NCBI RefSeq assembly: GCF_016518545.1
Contig: NZ_JACVTO010000020.1
Span: 1-64,000 of the forward strand
Direction of reading: 5' to 3'
Length of the DNA stretch: 64,000 nucleotides
Origin: Pseudomonas sp. S30
Lineage (GTDB): Bacteria > Pseudomonadota > Gammaproteobacteria > Pseudomonadales > Pseudomonadaceae
Program-made: the position numbers and the translations under genes
Shown here: piece by piece, positions 25,109 through 33,131 of the stretch
Layout: each line of letters begins with the position of its first letter
How positions within the stretch are numbered: the first letter of the stretch is position 1
Notes under the pieces: model-generated
Databases searched by the model: none
The model's input: the letters and a program-made list of their open reading frames with translations, nothing else
What the model was told of the DNA's origin: nothing

Positions 25109-25924
25109 ATGGCCAACACCCAAACAGCGAGCGCCCTGGATGTGCTCTGGCGCCCGGCGCCGGGGGGCGTGCTGCTCGATCTGGGTCGGGTCTACCGTGG
25201 TCCCTTGGCGCTGTCCAGGTTGCACTCCACGCCCGGGCGCGTGCTGCGCCGGCGTGAAGCGGTGATGCTGGGCATCTTTGCATTGGCGCTGCATGGCGCG
25301 GTGATCTACTGGATCAGCCGCTCCTCGACGCCACCTTTGCCGGTGGTGCCGCCTCAGGTGCCGCCCATGACCATCGAGTTTTCCCAACCTGCACCGCCGG
25401 TGGTCGAGCCACCACCCCCCGAGCCCGTCGTACAGCCGGCCGTGGAGCCGCCACCACCGGTCGAGGACGAGCTGGCGAGCAAGCCACCGCCCCCCAAGCC
25501 CGTCGTCAAGCCCAAGCCGAAACCGGTGCCCAAGCCTGTACCCAAGCCGGCCCCGAAACCTGCTCCGGCGCCCACGCCCGTGCAGCCGCCGCCACAGGCC
25601 GCGACGCCGCCGGCGCCCCCTGCTCCGCCCGCGCCGGCACCGATCACCCCGGCATCGGCCAATGCAGGCTATCTGCGCAACCCCGCGCCCGAGTACCCCG
25701 CCCTGGCCCTGCGGCGCAATTGGCAAGGCACGGTGCTGCTGCGGGTTCACGTATTGGCCAGCGGCAAGCCGGGCGAGGTGCAGATCCAGCAGAGCAGCGG
25801 GCGCAGCCAGCTCGACGACGCCGCGCTGGCGGCGGTCAAGCGCTGGAGCTTCGCGCCCGCCAAGCAGGGCGACACGCCGATCGATGGCTGGGTCAGCGTA
25901 CCGATCGATTTCAAATTGCAGTAG
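25109..25924 (+). CDS. tonB: TonB energy-transducing protein
   Basis: A 271-aa TonB. It has a cytoplasmic N-terminus, one membrane anchor at about 50-68 (VMLGIFALALHGAVIYWIS) with the family His in it, a long Pro/Lys periplasmic spacer at about 70-180 with VVKPKPKPVPKPVPKPAPK-type repeats, and a C-terminal receptor-binding domain (GTVLLRVHVLASG to SVPIDFKL). ATG 25109 has CCAGGAG well placed; a much longer frame upstream lacks coding character. It transmits proton-motive force from ExbB/ExbD to outer-membrane receptors. It heads tonB-exbB-exbD, an order typical of secondary TonB systems. Confidence 0.93.
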   Translation: MANTQTASALDVLWRPAPGGVLLDLGRVYRGPLALSRLHSTPGRVLRRREAVMLGIFALALHGAVIYWISRSSTPPLPVVPPQVPPMTIEFSQPAPPVVEPPPPEPVVQPAVEPPPPVEDELASKPPPPKPVVKPKPKPVPKPVPKPAPKPAPAPTPVQPPPQAATPPAPPAPPAPAPITPASANAGYLRNPAPEYPALALRRNWQGTVLLRVHVLASGKPGEVQIQQSSGRSQLDDAALAAVKRWSFAPAKQGDTPIDGWVSVPIDFKLQ

Positions 25925-26014
25925 ACGTCATCGTCCATTCGACACCATTCGCGGGCTACCTCACCAAAGGCGCGTCGCTTCACTGAATAGCTAAGCCTTG
26001 CTGGAGAGTCATCC

Positions 26015-26737
26015 ATGAACCTCATCGCATCACCTTTCGAATCCGTCGAACACGGCGTCATCTGGCTGCTGATCCTGTTTTCCGTAGCAACCTGGGGCCT
26101 GGCGCTGCTCAAGGGCGTGCAGTTCGTCCGGCTGAAGAATCAGGACAAGCGTTTCCATCAGCGCTTCTGGGCTGCCTCGAGCCTGGATGGCGCCGCGCAG
26201 TTGGCCCAGGACGCTCCGGGCGCGGCTGCACGGGTGGCCCTGGCCGGTTACGCGGCCATTCAGGTGCCCGATGCCGCCCATGCCGGCGACCTGAGCCAGT
26301 CGATCAACCATCAGGACCGCCTCGAGCGTGCCTTGCGTCAGCAGATCGTGCGAGAGCGTCGGTCGCTGGAGTCCGGGCTGGCGGTGTTGGCCAGCATCGG
26401 CAGCACATCGCCCTTCATCGGCCTCTTCGGTACGGTCTGGGGGATCATGTCGGCACTCAAGGGGATCAGCGCGGCCGGCTCGGCGAGCCTTGAAACCGTG
26501 GCTGGCCCCATTGGCGCGGCACTGGTCGCGACCGGCGTGGGCATCGCCGTCGCCGTGCCGGCCGTGCTGGTCTACAACTACTACCTGCGCCGGTTGAAGC
26601 TGACCGCCGCGGACCTGGACGACTTCGCCCACGACTTCTACAGCCTCGCCCAGAAAAACGCCTTCCGCGTGTTGCTGCACCCGGTACTCAAGTCTGGCAC
26701 GGCTCCTGCCGGCCAGCCTGTGAAGGAGGCCTCCTGA
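26015..26737 (+). CDS. exbB: ExbB proton-channel subunit
   Basis: A 240-aa MotA/TolQ/ExbB protein with three membrane spans: one near residues 12-32, then two in the C-terminal half. The conserved segment GLAVLASIGSTSPFIGLFGT and the following IGAALVATGVGIAVAVPAV are diagnostic. It forms the pentameric proton channel that powers TonB. It lies 90 nt after tonB and 1 nt before exbD. Confidence 0.95.
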   Translation: MNLIASPFESVEHGVIWLLILFSVATWGLALLKGVQFVRLKNQDKRFHQRFWAASSLDGAAQLAQDAPGAAARVALAGYAAIQVPDAAHAGDLSQSINHQDRLERALRQQIVRERRSLESGLAVLASIGSTSPFIGLFGTVWGIMSALKGISAAGSASLETVAGPIGAALVATGVGIAVAVPAVLVYNYYLRRLKLTAADLDDFAHDFYSLAQKNAFRVLLHPVLKSGTAPAGQPVKEAS

Positions 26738-26738
26738 A

Positions 26739-27140
26739 ATGGCCTTTTCGACCCAGGACAGCGATGAAGTGCTGAGCGAGATCAACGTCACGCCGCTGGT
26801 CGACGTGATGCTGGTGCTGTTGGTGGTGTTCATCGTCACCGCCCCCCTGTTGACCAACTCCATCCCGATCAATCTGCCCAAGACCGAAGCGGTCGCGCCT
26901 GCGGAGCAGAAAGACCCCTTGGTGGTGAGCATCGACGACAAGGGCAAGCTGTTCATCAACAAGGACGAAATCCAGCCCGATTTGCTGCAGAGCAACCTGC
27001 AGGCCGCCAAGGACAAGGATCCGGATGTTCGCGTGCAGTTGCAGGCCGACAACGGCGTCAACTATGGCGAAGTGGCGCGCGCCATGGCGTCGATCGAGAA
27101 GGCCGGGATCACCAAGCTGGCGGTGATCACCGCCAAATAG
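26739..27140 (+). CDS. exbD: ExbD proton-channel subunit
   Basis: A 133-aa ExbD/TolR protein: short cytoplasmic tail, one membrane span containing the functional Asp in EINVTPLVDVMLVLLVVFIV, then a periplasmic domain. It partners ExbB in harnessing proton flow for TonB. Single-nucleotide gap after exbB. Length and motif are normal for the family. Confidence 0.95.
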   Translation: MAFSTQDSDEVLSEINVTPLVDVMLVLLVVFIVTAPLLTNSIPINLPKTEAVAPAEQKDPLVVSIDDKGKLFINKDEIQPDLLQSNLQAAKDKDPDVRVQLQADNGVNYGEVARAMASIEKAGITKLAVITAK

Positions 27141-27173
27141 ACGCTAGACACCGTCCCGGCTTCGACAGGCCAG

Positions 27174-27210
27174 AACGCCGCGAGCATCTCCCAAAGGTGC
27201 CCGCGGCGTT
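27174..27210 (+). terminator. Terminator-like hairpin after exbD
   Basis: Nine-nucleotide perfect arms AACGCCGCG (27174-27182) and CGCGGCGTT (27202-27210) flank a 19-nt loop 34 nt after the exbD stop, followed by TTGCGTCTC. The U-tract is poor, so intrinsic termination is only probable. Confidence 0.4.
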
Positions 27211-27692
27211 TGCGTCTCGGCCTTTCGACTCGCCCGCAGTGGGCCGGGTGTTCAAGTCAGTTCGAAGGTCGGCGGCGTTAGGCACCTGAGTTGCCAGGCT
27301 CCCGCCCCGGTGGTCGTGGAGGATCACTCCCGAGCCGCTAGTGCCTGGCCGATCGTGGCGCTTTGGGCCAGCACAGCGGACCGCCGTGCCGATGCACCCG
27401 GTGAGCGGTCGAGGCAGGTGTGCAGCCAGGTTATGTGGACAGTGAGAGGGGCGCTGCGAGGGGAAGAGAGGCATACAGGGCAGACCGCGCTGTACAGACA
27501 TGGGCCATTGGATCGACAGGCCAGGCTGCGTTTGAAAAGCCTGCTACTCGATGCTGCTGAGTTGAAGACAGTCGGGGTGCCCAGCCTGGCACGCCAGTCC
27601 GAGCTGGGCGCTCCCGTCAGTTTTCGCATTGCCTGACCCTCGTTTCAGGACTTTTCAGACAAAGTTCAAATTTGCCGATAGCGCTCGGCGAA
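27211..27692. other. Gene-free intergenic region
   Basis: About 480 bp between exbD and the solute-binding protein gene. Open frames exist on both strands but have no ribosome sites or recognisable domains. I see no RNA gene or repeat. Confidence 0.45.
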
Positions 27693-27710
27693 CGGGGCCT
27701 ACAGGCCCCG
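27693..27710 (-). terminator. Hairpin after the amino-acid ABC operon
   Basis: CGGGGCCT, a 2-nt loop and AGGCCCCG form a perfect 8-bp stem 31 nt past the stop of the solute-binding protein. A second small stem (GCCGA/TCGGC) follows immediately. There is no clear U-tract. Confidence 0.45.
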
Positions 27711-27741
27711 CAGCGTGGCACTCAGCGCGCCACGAACGCCT

Positions 27742-28623
27742 CTACCATTTCCCGCCTTCGACGATGATTGCCTGCGGGTCGGTACCCTCGGCCAGTTGCG
27801 GGCGCAGGTATTGGTCGTACAGTTTGAGCAGGAACCGTTCCTCGCCCAGCTTGGTCAGTTCGCCATTGACCCACTCGCGCAACTCGTCATTGCCTTTCTT
27901 CACTGCCGGCGCGATGGGGGCCTGCTCGCCCAGGGTTTCCCCCAGCACGCGGTAGCCCGGATTCTGCCTGGCCCAGCTGAACAGCACCAGGTTGTCCTGG
28001 GCATAGGCATCGCCTCGACCATTGGCCAGGGCCTGCAGCGACTCGGAGTTCTTTTCGAACTTGAGCAGCTTCCAGTCCGGATGGTTCTGGGTCAGCCAGA
28101 TGTCGGCCGTGGTACCGCTGGTGACGATGACGGTCTTGTCGGCCAGGTCATCGAGCCGCTGTACCGGGCTGTCGTCACGGACGATGGCCTGCACGGCCAC
28201 GCGCAGGTTGGGATGGGTGAAATCGACCGCCTGTGCACGCTCCGGGGTCACGGTCATGTTGGCCAGGATCAGGTCGACCTTGTCGCTTTGCAGGAACGGA
28301 ATGCGGCTGGCCGGCTCGACCACCACGAACTCCACTTTCTTCTCGTCACCCAGCAGGTCCTTGGCCAGGCGCTTGGCGATATCGGTGTCGAAACCGACAT
28401 ACTCGCCCTGCTCGTCCACGAAACCGAACGGTGGCTTGTCGCTGAACACGCCGACGATCAGCTTGTCGCGCGCTTTCACGGTGTCCAGGTAACCCTTGGG
28501 CGCTGCAGCCGCAGTCGAGGGGGTGGGCGTGCCGGTGGCCGGCTTGGGCGGCTCGCTGTTGCCGCAGCCGCCGAGCAGCCCGATGGCGAACAAGGGCAGT
28601 AGCCACGCAGATCTGAGGTTCAT
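27742..28623 (-). CDS. Polar amino-acid ABC transporter, substrate-binding lipoprotein
   Basis: A 293-aa periplasmic binding protein of family 3. The lipoprotein signal ends at LLGGCGNS with the lipid-carrying Cys. The binding-fold motifs DKLIVGVFSDKPPFGFVDEQ and GEYVGFDTDIAKRLAKDLLG are typical of glutamate/aspartate/PEB1-type proteins. It is the last of four genes; the ATPase ends 3 nt before its start. Substrate not certain; Glu, Asp or another polar amino acid, possibly a sulfur amino acid given the neighbours. Confidence 0.88.
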   Translation of the reverse strand: MNLRSAWLLPLFAIGLLGGCGNSEPPKPATGTPTPSTAAAAPKGYLDTVKARDKLIVGVFSDKPPFGFVDEQGEYVGFDTDIAKRLAKDLLGDEKKVEFVVVEPASRIPFLQSDKVDLILANMTVTPERAQAVDFTHPNLRVAVQAIVRDDSPVQRLDDLADKTVIVTSGTTADIWLTQNHPDWKLLKFEKNSESLQALANGRGDAYAQDNLVLFSWARQNPGYRVLGETLGEQAPIAPAVKKGNDELREWVNGELTKLGEERFLLKLYDQYLRPQLAEGTDPQAIIVEGGKW

Positions 28624-28626
28624 CGA

Positions 28627-29382
28627 TCATTTCCTTCTTGGCAGGTTTTCTACATGGGAGAACTTCTCCAGAAACTGCTGCGCGCGTGCGGTCTGCGGGT
28701 TGCTGAAAAAAGTGTCGGGATCGTTCTGTTCGGCGATGACACCACCGTCCATGAACAGGATGCGGTCGGCCACCGCGCGGGCGAAGGCCATTTCGTGGGT
28801 GACGATCAGCAACGTCATGCCACCTTGGGCAAGTTGGAGAATCACCTCCAGCACTTCCTTGACCATTTCCGGGTCTAGCGCGGCGGTGACCTCGTCGAAC
28901 AACATCACCTGCGGATTCATGCACAGGGCGCGGACGATGGCGATGCGCTGCTGCTGCCCACCAGAGAGCTCTCGTGGATAGGCATCGCGCTTGTCCAGCA
29001 GGCCGACCCGCTCGAGCAGGGCCTGGGCGTGGCTCGCGGCCTCGGCATAGGGCCGCTTCTGCACCCGCAGCGGGCCGAGCAGGATGTTGTCCAGCACCGT
29101 CTTGTGGGGAAACAGGTGGTAGCTCTGGAATACCATGCCGATCTGCTGGCGTACCTGGCGCCAGTCGGTGGCAGCGTCCAGGCGCTCACCGTTGAAATGC
29201 AGGCTACCGCCCTGCCCGCTTTCCAGCCCGTTCAGGCAGCGCAGCAAGGTGCTCTTGCCGCAGCCACTGGGCCCCAGGATCACCACCACCTCGCCGCGCT
29301 CGACCTGCAGGTCGATGTCGCGCAGCACCGGGGTAGCGCCGAAACGCTTGCTGAAACCGCGCAGCTCGATCAGGGCGCTCAT
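28627..29382 (-). CDS. Polar amino-acid ABC transporter ATPase
   Basis: A 251-aa ATPase of the GlnQ/ArtP type. Walker A GPSGCGKSTLL, Q-loop MVFQSYHLFPHKT, signature ELSGGQQQRIAIVRAL, Walker B VMLFDEVTAALDP, and the H-loop His in VTHEMAFA are all present. ATG 29382 overlaps the permease stop (ATGA), so I reject the longer upstream frame. It energises uptake with the two permeases at 29379 and 30019. Confidence 0.93.
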   Translation of the reverse strand: MSALIELRGFSKRFGATPVLRDIDLQVERGEVVVILGPSGCGKSTLLRCLNGLESGQGGSLHFNGERLDAATDWRQVRQQIGMVFQSYHLFPHKTVLDNILLGPLRVQKRPYAEAASHAQALLERVGLLDKRDAYPRELSGGQQQRIAIVRALCMNPQVMLFDEVTAALDPEMVKEVLEVILQLAQGGMTLLIVTHEMAFARAVADRILFMDGGVIAEQNDPDTFFSNPQTARAQQFLEKFSHVENLPRRK

Positions 29383-30038
29383 GCATGACTCCAACGCCGC
29401 TCCAGCACGCGAGAGGCGGCCGACAGCGGATAGCAAAGGGAAAAGAAGAACAGCAGCAGAACCCCGTAGATGAGGATCGACTCATAGGTCCGCTCGATGA
29501 TCTGCTGGCCCACCTTGATGACGTCGACCACGCCGATCAGCACCACCAGCGAGCTGGTCTTGATCAGCCGGGTATAGACGTTGATCGTCGGCGGTGTGAT
29601 GCGCTTGAGAATCTGCGGCAGCAGCACTTCGCGGTACAGTTCGAAGGTGCTCAGACCGATCGCCAGGCCTGCCTCACGCTGGCCGCGGGGCAGCGAACGC
29701 AGCCCCCCGCGCACTACTTCGCCGACCTCGCTCGCCCCCCACAGCGCCAGCACCAGCACTGCGCAGCCGAAACTCGGGACGCTGACGCCGATGAAGATCG
29801 GCAGGCCGAAGAAGAACAAGTACAGCCACACCAGCACCGGTATGGCACGGAACAGCTCCAGGTAGATCCGCAACGGCCAGTCGATCCAGCGTCGGCCCAG
29901 GCTGCGCAACACGCCATAGAGCACCCCGCCGACCGTACTCAGGACGATGGCCCAGGCTGAGACGGTCAGGGTTACCCAGGCGCCCCTGGCCAGCTGCGGG
30001 GCGCTGATCCACAGCAGCTCAAGACCCGAACTGGCCAT
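29379..30038 (-). CDS. Polar amino-acid ABC transporter permease 2
   Basis: A 219-aa HisM/GlnP-type permease. It has several hydrophobic spans and the cytoplasmic EAA-type loop REAGLAIGLSTFELYREVLLPQ that contacts the ATPase. RAIPVLVWLYLFFFGLP is the usual family N-terminal block. Its start overlaps the end of permease 1 by 20 nt, so the two form a coupled heterodimer pair. Confidence 0.92.
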   Translation of the reverse strand: MASSGLELLWISAPQLARGAWVTLTVSAWAIVLSTVGGVLYGVLRSLGRRWIDWPLRIYLELFRAIPVLVWLYLFFFGLPIFIGVSVPSFGCAVLVLALWGASEVGEVVRGGLRSLPRGQREAGLAIGLSTFELYREVLLPQILKRITPPTINVYTRLIKTSSLVVLIGVVDVIKVGQQIIERTYESILIYGVLLLFFFSLCYPLSAASRVLERRWSHA

Positions 30039-30684
30039 GTTGCAGCCTCCGTTCCAAGTGAGCCAGCAGCAGCGAAAGCGGCAGGAACAACACGACGCAC
30101 AACCCGGTCATCACGGCCAGCATCTCGTAGGTCTTGTAATACATGGCGATGTAGTTCTTGGTGGTGTACAGGATTTCCGGCACGGCGACGGCCGACACGA
30201 TGGTCGTCTCCTTGAGCAGGAAGATGAAGTTGGCGAACAGCGCGGGCAGGCTGAGGATGCCGGCCTGGGGCAATATCACGTGACGCAGCAGCTGCCAGCG
30301 CGACAGGCCGATGGCCAGCCCGGACTCGATCTGTGCCTTGGGCACCGCCTCCACCCCGGCACGCAGCACCTCGGTGAGATAGGCCCCGCCCAGGAACGTC
30401 ATGGCGATGAGCGCCGAGCTGAAGCCGGAAATGCGCACCCCTACGCTGGGCAGGGCGAAGTAGATGAAGAACAGCTGGATCAGCAAGGGAGTGTTGCGAG
30501 CCAGTTCCACATAAAGCACCACCAGTCGGCGCAGCAACGGCACGCGCAGCACCAGGATCGAGGCATTGACCAGTGCCACCAGCAGCGACGCCGCAATGGC
30601 GAAGGCCCCCACTTGCAGGGTCACCAGCACGGCCTTGCCGAAGGCTGGCAGCGTAGACAGTACGAAGGGCCAGTCGAAGCTCAT
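30019..30684 (-). CDS. Polar amino-acid ABC transporter permease 1
   Basis: A 221-aa HisQ-type permease: ELARNTPLLIQLFFIYFALP, then the EAA loop QIESGLAIGLSRWQLLRHVI. ATG 30684 starts MSFDWPFVL and has AGGGTG about 8 nt upstream; the longer frame to 30810 lacks coding features. It is the first gene of the ABC operon. Confidence 0.92.
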   Translation of the reverse strand: MSFDWPFVLSTLPAFGKAVLVTLQVGAFAIAASLLVALVNASILVLRVPLLRRLVVLYVELARNTPLLIQLFFIYFALPSVGVRISGFSSALIAMTFLGGAYLTEVLRAGVEAVPKAQIESGLAIGLSRWQLLRHVILPQAGILSLPALFANFIFLLKETTIVSAVAVPEILYTTKNYIAMYYKTYEMLAVMTGLCVVLFLPLSLLLAHLERRLQHGQFGS

Positions 30685-31136
30685 CGAGACGCACCCTGGG
30701 ACCGCACCCGCGACCCACCGGCACTGGCCAGGGTTGGCGGGATCGCGCAAGCCGTGCCGCCATCGAGGCGAGAACGCTGAACTGGACGAATCGAAAGCAT
30801 CGAGCAACACCTTATCCCGGCGCTTGAAGCAAGCGTCGGGCAGCCATACGTTGAGTTCGGTCGCCTCCGCGCGCCCTGCTCACGATGACGGTGGCAGGGG
30901 TTGGACGAGACGACGGTGGCTGGCCAGGACTGGCCGCATGCTTCAGGTGGTGGTGGCGAGCATGACTGATTCGCGCCCCGGATCGAATTCTCCCCGGAGC
31001 AGCTGCGCCGGACAGCGTCACGCGCGGTGGCGCTGCTGTTCGGTGGCTTATAGCTTAAAGGCTTCAATAACCCATTAATAAATAGCAAATTGCCATAAGC
31101 TTATGCGTCGTCCCGCCTAGAGCGCCACGCTGTCGG
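30685..31136. other. Regulatory intergenic region with AT-rich core
   Basis: About 450 bp without a gene. The part near 31045-31110 is AT-rich (TTATAGCTTAAAGGCTTC and nearby) and includes the palindrome at 31094-31105. It probably holds the promoter for the amino-acid ABC operon. No convincing -35/-10 pair could be fixed by eye. Confidence 0.45.
31094..31105. promoter_or_regulatory. 12-bp palindrome upstream of ABC operon
   Basis: CATAAGCTTATG is a perfect inverted repeat in the AT-rich core; the partial copy TTATAGCTTA lies about 50 nt to the left. It could be a regulator site, for example of a LysR protein acting on sulfur genes. No regulator is assigned. Confidence 0.3.
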
Positions 31137-32069
31137 TCAGGGTTTGCCCACGGCAAGGCTGACGTCCACCGGCTTTGGAATCAGCCGATTGGCCAGGAAC
31201 AGATCGGCCGTGCGCTGCTGGGCCTGGATGATCGAGGCAGTCAGCGGCCCGATCGGCGAGGCGGGACGATGGCTGAGCACCCGCTGCATCACGTTTTCCG
31301 GCAGGCCCATGAAGCCTGCCAGCAACTCGACGCTCCCGCGTGGGTCACTGCGCGTCAGGGCCTCGGCCTCATTGAGCGTCTGTAGCACCTGCTGGACGAA
31401 GTCCGAATGCGCCTGGAAGTAGCCCCGCTCACCCAGGTAGAACGGGCCACTGAGCCCCAGGCCTTCGCCGTTAGCCAGCAGGCGTGCGTGCCCCTCCAGT
31501 TCGATGGCCGAGTAGAACGGATCCCAGATCGCCCAGGCGTCCACGCTGCCCCGCTCGAACGCGGCGCGGGCCTCGGCCGGCGCCAGGTAGATCGGCTGGA
31601 TGTCGGTCAGGCTCAGCCCGGCCTGCTGCAAGGCACGCAGCAGGACATTGTGCGCGCTGGAGCCTTTCTGCAGGGCGACCCGCCGGCCCTTGAGCTGCTG
31701 CACCGTCGTGATCGGGCTGTTACCGCGTACCAGGATCGCTTCGGCCTGGGGCTTGGGCGGTTCGGCACCGATGTACAGCAGATCGGCCCCGGCGGCCTGG
31801 GCGAACAGCGGCGGGATGTCGCCGGTGGAGCCGATGTCCAGCGCGCCGACGTTGAGCGCTTCGAGCATTTGCGGGCCGGCCGGGAACTCGATCCACTGCA
31901 CTTCCGTGGCCGAGAACCGCTGCTCCAGCGAGCGGTGTTGCTTGGCCAGCACCAGCGTCACCGAGCCCTTCTGATAGCCGATCCGCAGGCGTTGAGGATC
32001 TGCAGCCAGCGCCGCACTGCACAGGGTCAGCAATCCCAGGAGGGTGATGAAATGACGAAAAGGTTTCAT
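31137..32069 (-). CDS. SsuA/TauA-type sulfonate-binding periplasmic protein
   Basis: A 310-aa secreted binding protein of the aliphatic sulfonate/nitrate/taurine class. The signal peptide runs to about residue 23 (LLGLLTLCSAALAAD). The family core follows: LRIGYQKGSVTLVLAK, LNVGALDIGSTGDIPPLFA, and SVDAWAIWDPFYSAIE. ATG 32069 has GGAGTGATCAGC upstream. It lies 5 nt after the aldo/keto reductase. No SsuB/SsuC-type ATPase or permease is beside it, so it is an orphan binding protein that must use a transporter elsewhere. Confidence 0.87.
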   Translation of the reverse strand: MKPFRHFITLLGLLTLCSAALAADPQRLRIGYQKGSVTLVLAKQHRSLEQRFSATEVQWIEFPAGPQMLEALNVGALDIGSTGDIPPLFAQAAGADLLYIGAEPPKPQAEAILVRGNSPITTVQQLKGRRVALQKGSSAHNVLLRALQQAGLSLTDIQPIYLAPAEARAAFERGSVDAWAIWDPFYSAIELEGHARLLANGEGLGLSGPFYLGERGYFQAHSDFVQQVLQTLNEAEALTRSDPRGSVELLAGFMGLPENVMQRVLSHRPASPIGPLTASIIQAQQRTADLFLANRLIPKPVDVSLAVGKP

Positions 32070-32074
32070 GCTGA

Positions 32075-33118
32075 TCACTCCTGCCAGTCCGTGGCGGATT
32101 TGTGCCACAGGTTGATATGGCCTTCCACGGCGTGGCGGTCGATTTCGGCCAGCTCCTCGGCGCTGAACGCGAGGTTGTCCAGCGCTGCGACGTTCTCGAC
32201 GATCTGCTGGGCATTGCTGGCGCCGATCAGGGCCGAACTGACACGCGGGTCGCGCAGTACCCAGGCCAGCGCCAACTGCGCCAGGCTCTGTCCACGCCGC
32301 TGGGCGATCTGCGCCAGCGCCTGCGCGCGGGCGATGTTGGCCTCGCTCAGATGTTCGGGCAGCAACGAAGCCCCGCCGGGCCGATTGACCCGGGCGTCGC
32401 TGGGCACGCCGCCCAGGTACTTGTCGGTCAGCAGCCCCTGGGCCAGGGCGGTGAACACGATCACCCCCGTGCCCAACTCCTCGGTGGTCGCCAGCAGGTC
32501 CCGTTCCACCCAGCGGTTGAGCAGGTTGTAGGACGGCTGGTGGATCAGCAGAGGAACGTTCAGCGCCTTGAGCAACGCGGCGATCTCGCGGGTTTTGCCG
32601 GCCGAATAGGAGGAAATGCCGATGTACAGCGCCTTGCCCTGACGCACGATGTCAGCCAGGGCGGTGGCGGTTTCCTCCAGGGGGGTGTCAGGGTCGAAGC
32701 GGTGCGAGTAGAAGATGTCCACGTAGTCCACGCCCAGCCGGCCAAGGCTCTGGTCCAGGCTGGCCAGCAGGTGCTTGCGCGAACCGCCGCCCTGCCCGTG
32801 CGGGCCGGCCCACATGTCCCAGCCGGCCTTGGTGGAAATGATCAGTTCGTCGCGATAGGCAGCGAAGTCTTCACGTAGCAGCCGGCCGAAGTTGATCTCG
32901 GCACTGCCGTAGGGCGGCCCGTAGTTGTTCGCCAGGTCGAAGTGGTTGATCCCCAGGTCGAAGGCAGTGCGCAACATGGCGCGCTGGCTATCGATGGGCG
33001 TGGCATCACCGAAATTGTGCCACAGGCCCAGTGACAGCAACGGCAGTTGCAGGCCACTGCGCCCGACGCGTCGATAGGGCAGGCGTTCGTAACGGTTGGC
33101 GGCGGCAAGATAGGTCAT
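32075..33118 (-). CDS. Aldo/keto reductase (YghZ/MgrA type)
   Basis: A 347-aa NADPH-dependent reductase with the (beta/alpha)8 fold. The catalytic tetrad can be placed: Asp and Tyr in FDLANNYGPPYGSAEINFG, Lys in ISTKAGW, and His in FYSHRFD. The NNYGPPYGSAE block is typical of the L-glyceraldehyde-3-phosphate reductase/K+-channel-beta subgroup. It sits between the alpha/beta hydrolase (13-nt gap) and the sulfonate-binding protein, so it may reduce an aldehyde released by desulfonation. This is inference from context. Confidence 0.88.
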   Translation of the reverse strand: MTYLAAANRYERLPYRRVGRSGLQLPLLSLGLWHNFGDATPIDSQRAMLRTAFDLGINHFDLANNYGPPYGSAEINFGRLLREDFAAYRDELIISTKAGWDMWAGPHGQGGGSRKHLLASLDQSLGRLGVDYVDIFYSHRFDPDTPLEETATALADIVRQGKALYIGISSYSAGKTREIAALLKALNVPLLIHQPSYNLLNRWVERDLLATTEELGTGVIVFTALAQGLLTDKYLGGVPSDARVNRPGGASLLPEHLSEANIARAQALAQIAQRRGQSLAQLALAWVLRDPRVSSALIGASNAQQIVENVAALDNLAFSAEELAEIDRHAVEGHINLWHKSATDWQE

Positions 33119-33131
33119 GTCAGGGTCTCGA

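Noticed and set aside
26696..26710. TGGCAC-GGCTC-CTGC, a sigma54-like match
   Set aside because: It lies inside the exbB coding sequence just before exbD, with no reason for a separate sigma54 promoter; likely chance.
27310..27636. 108-aa plus-strand frame between exbD and the ABC operon
   Set aside because: No ribosome site, no hydrophobic or domain pattern, and composition typical of spurious frames.
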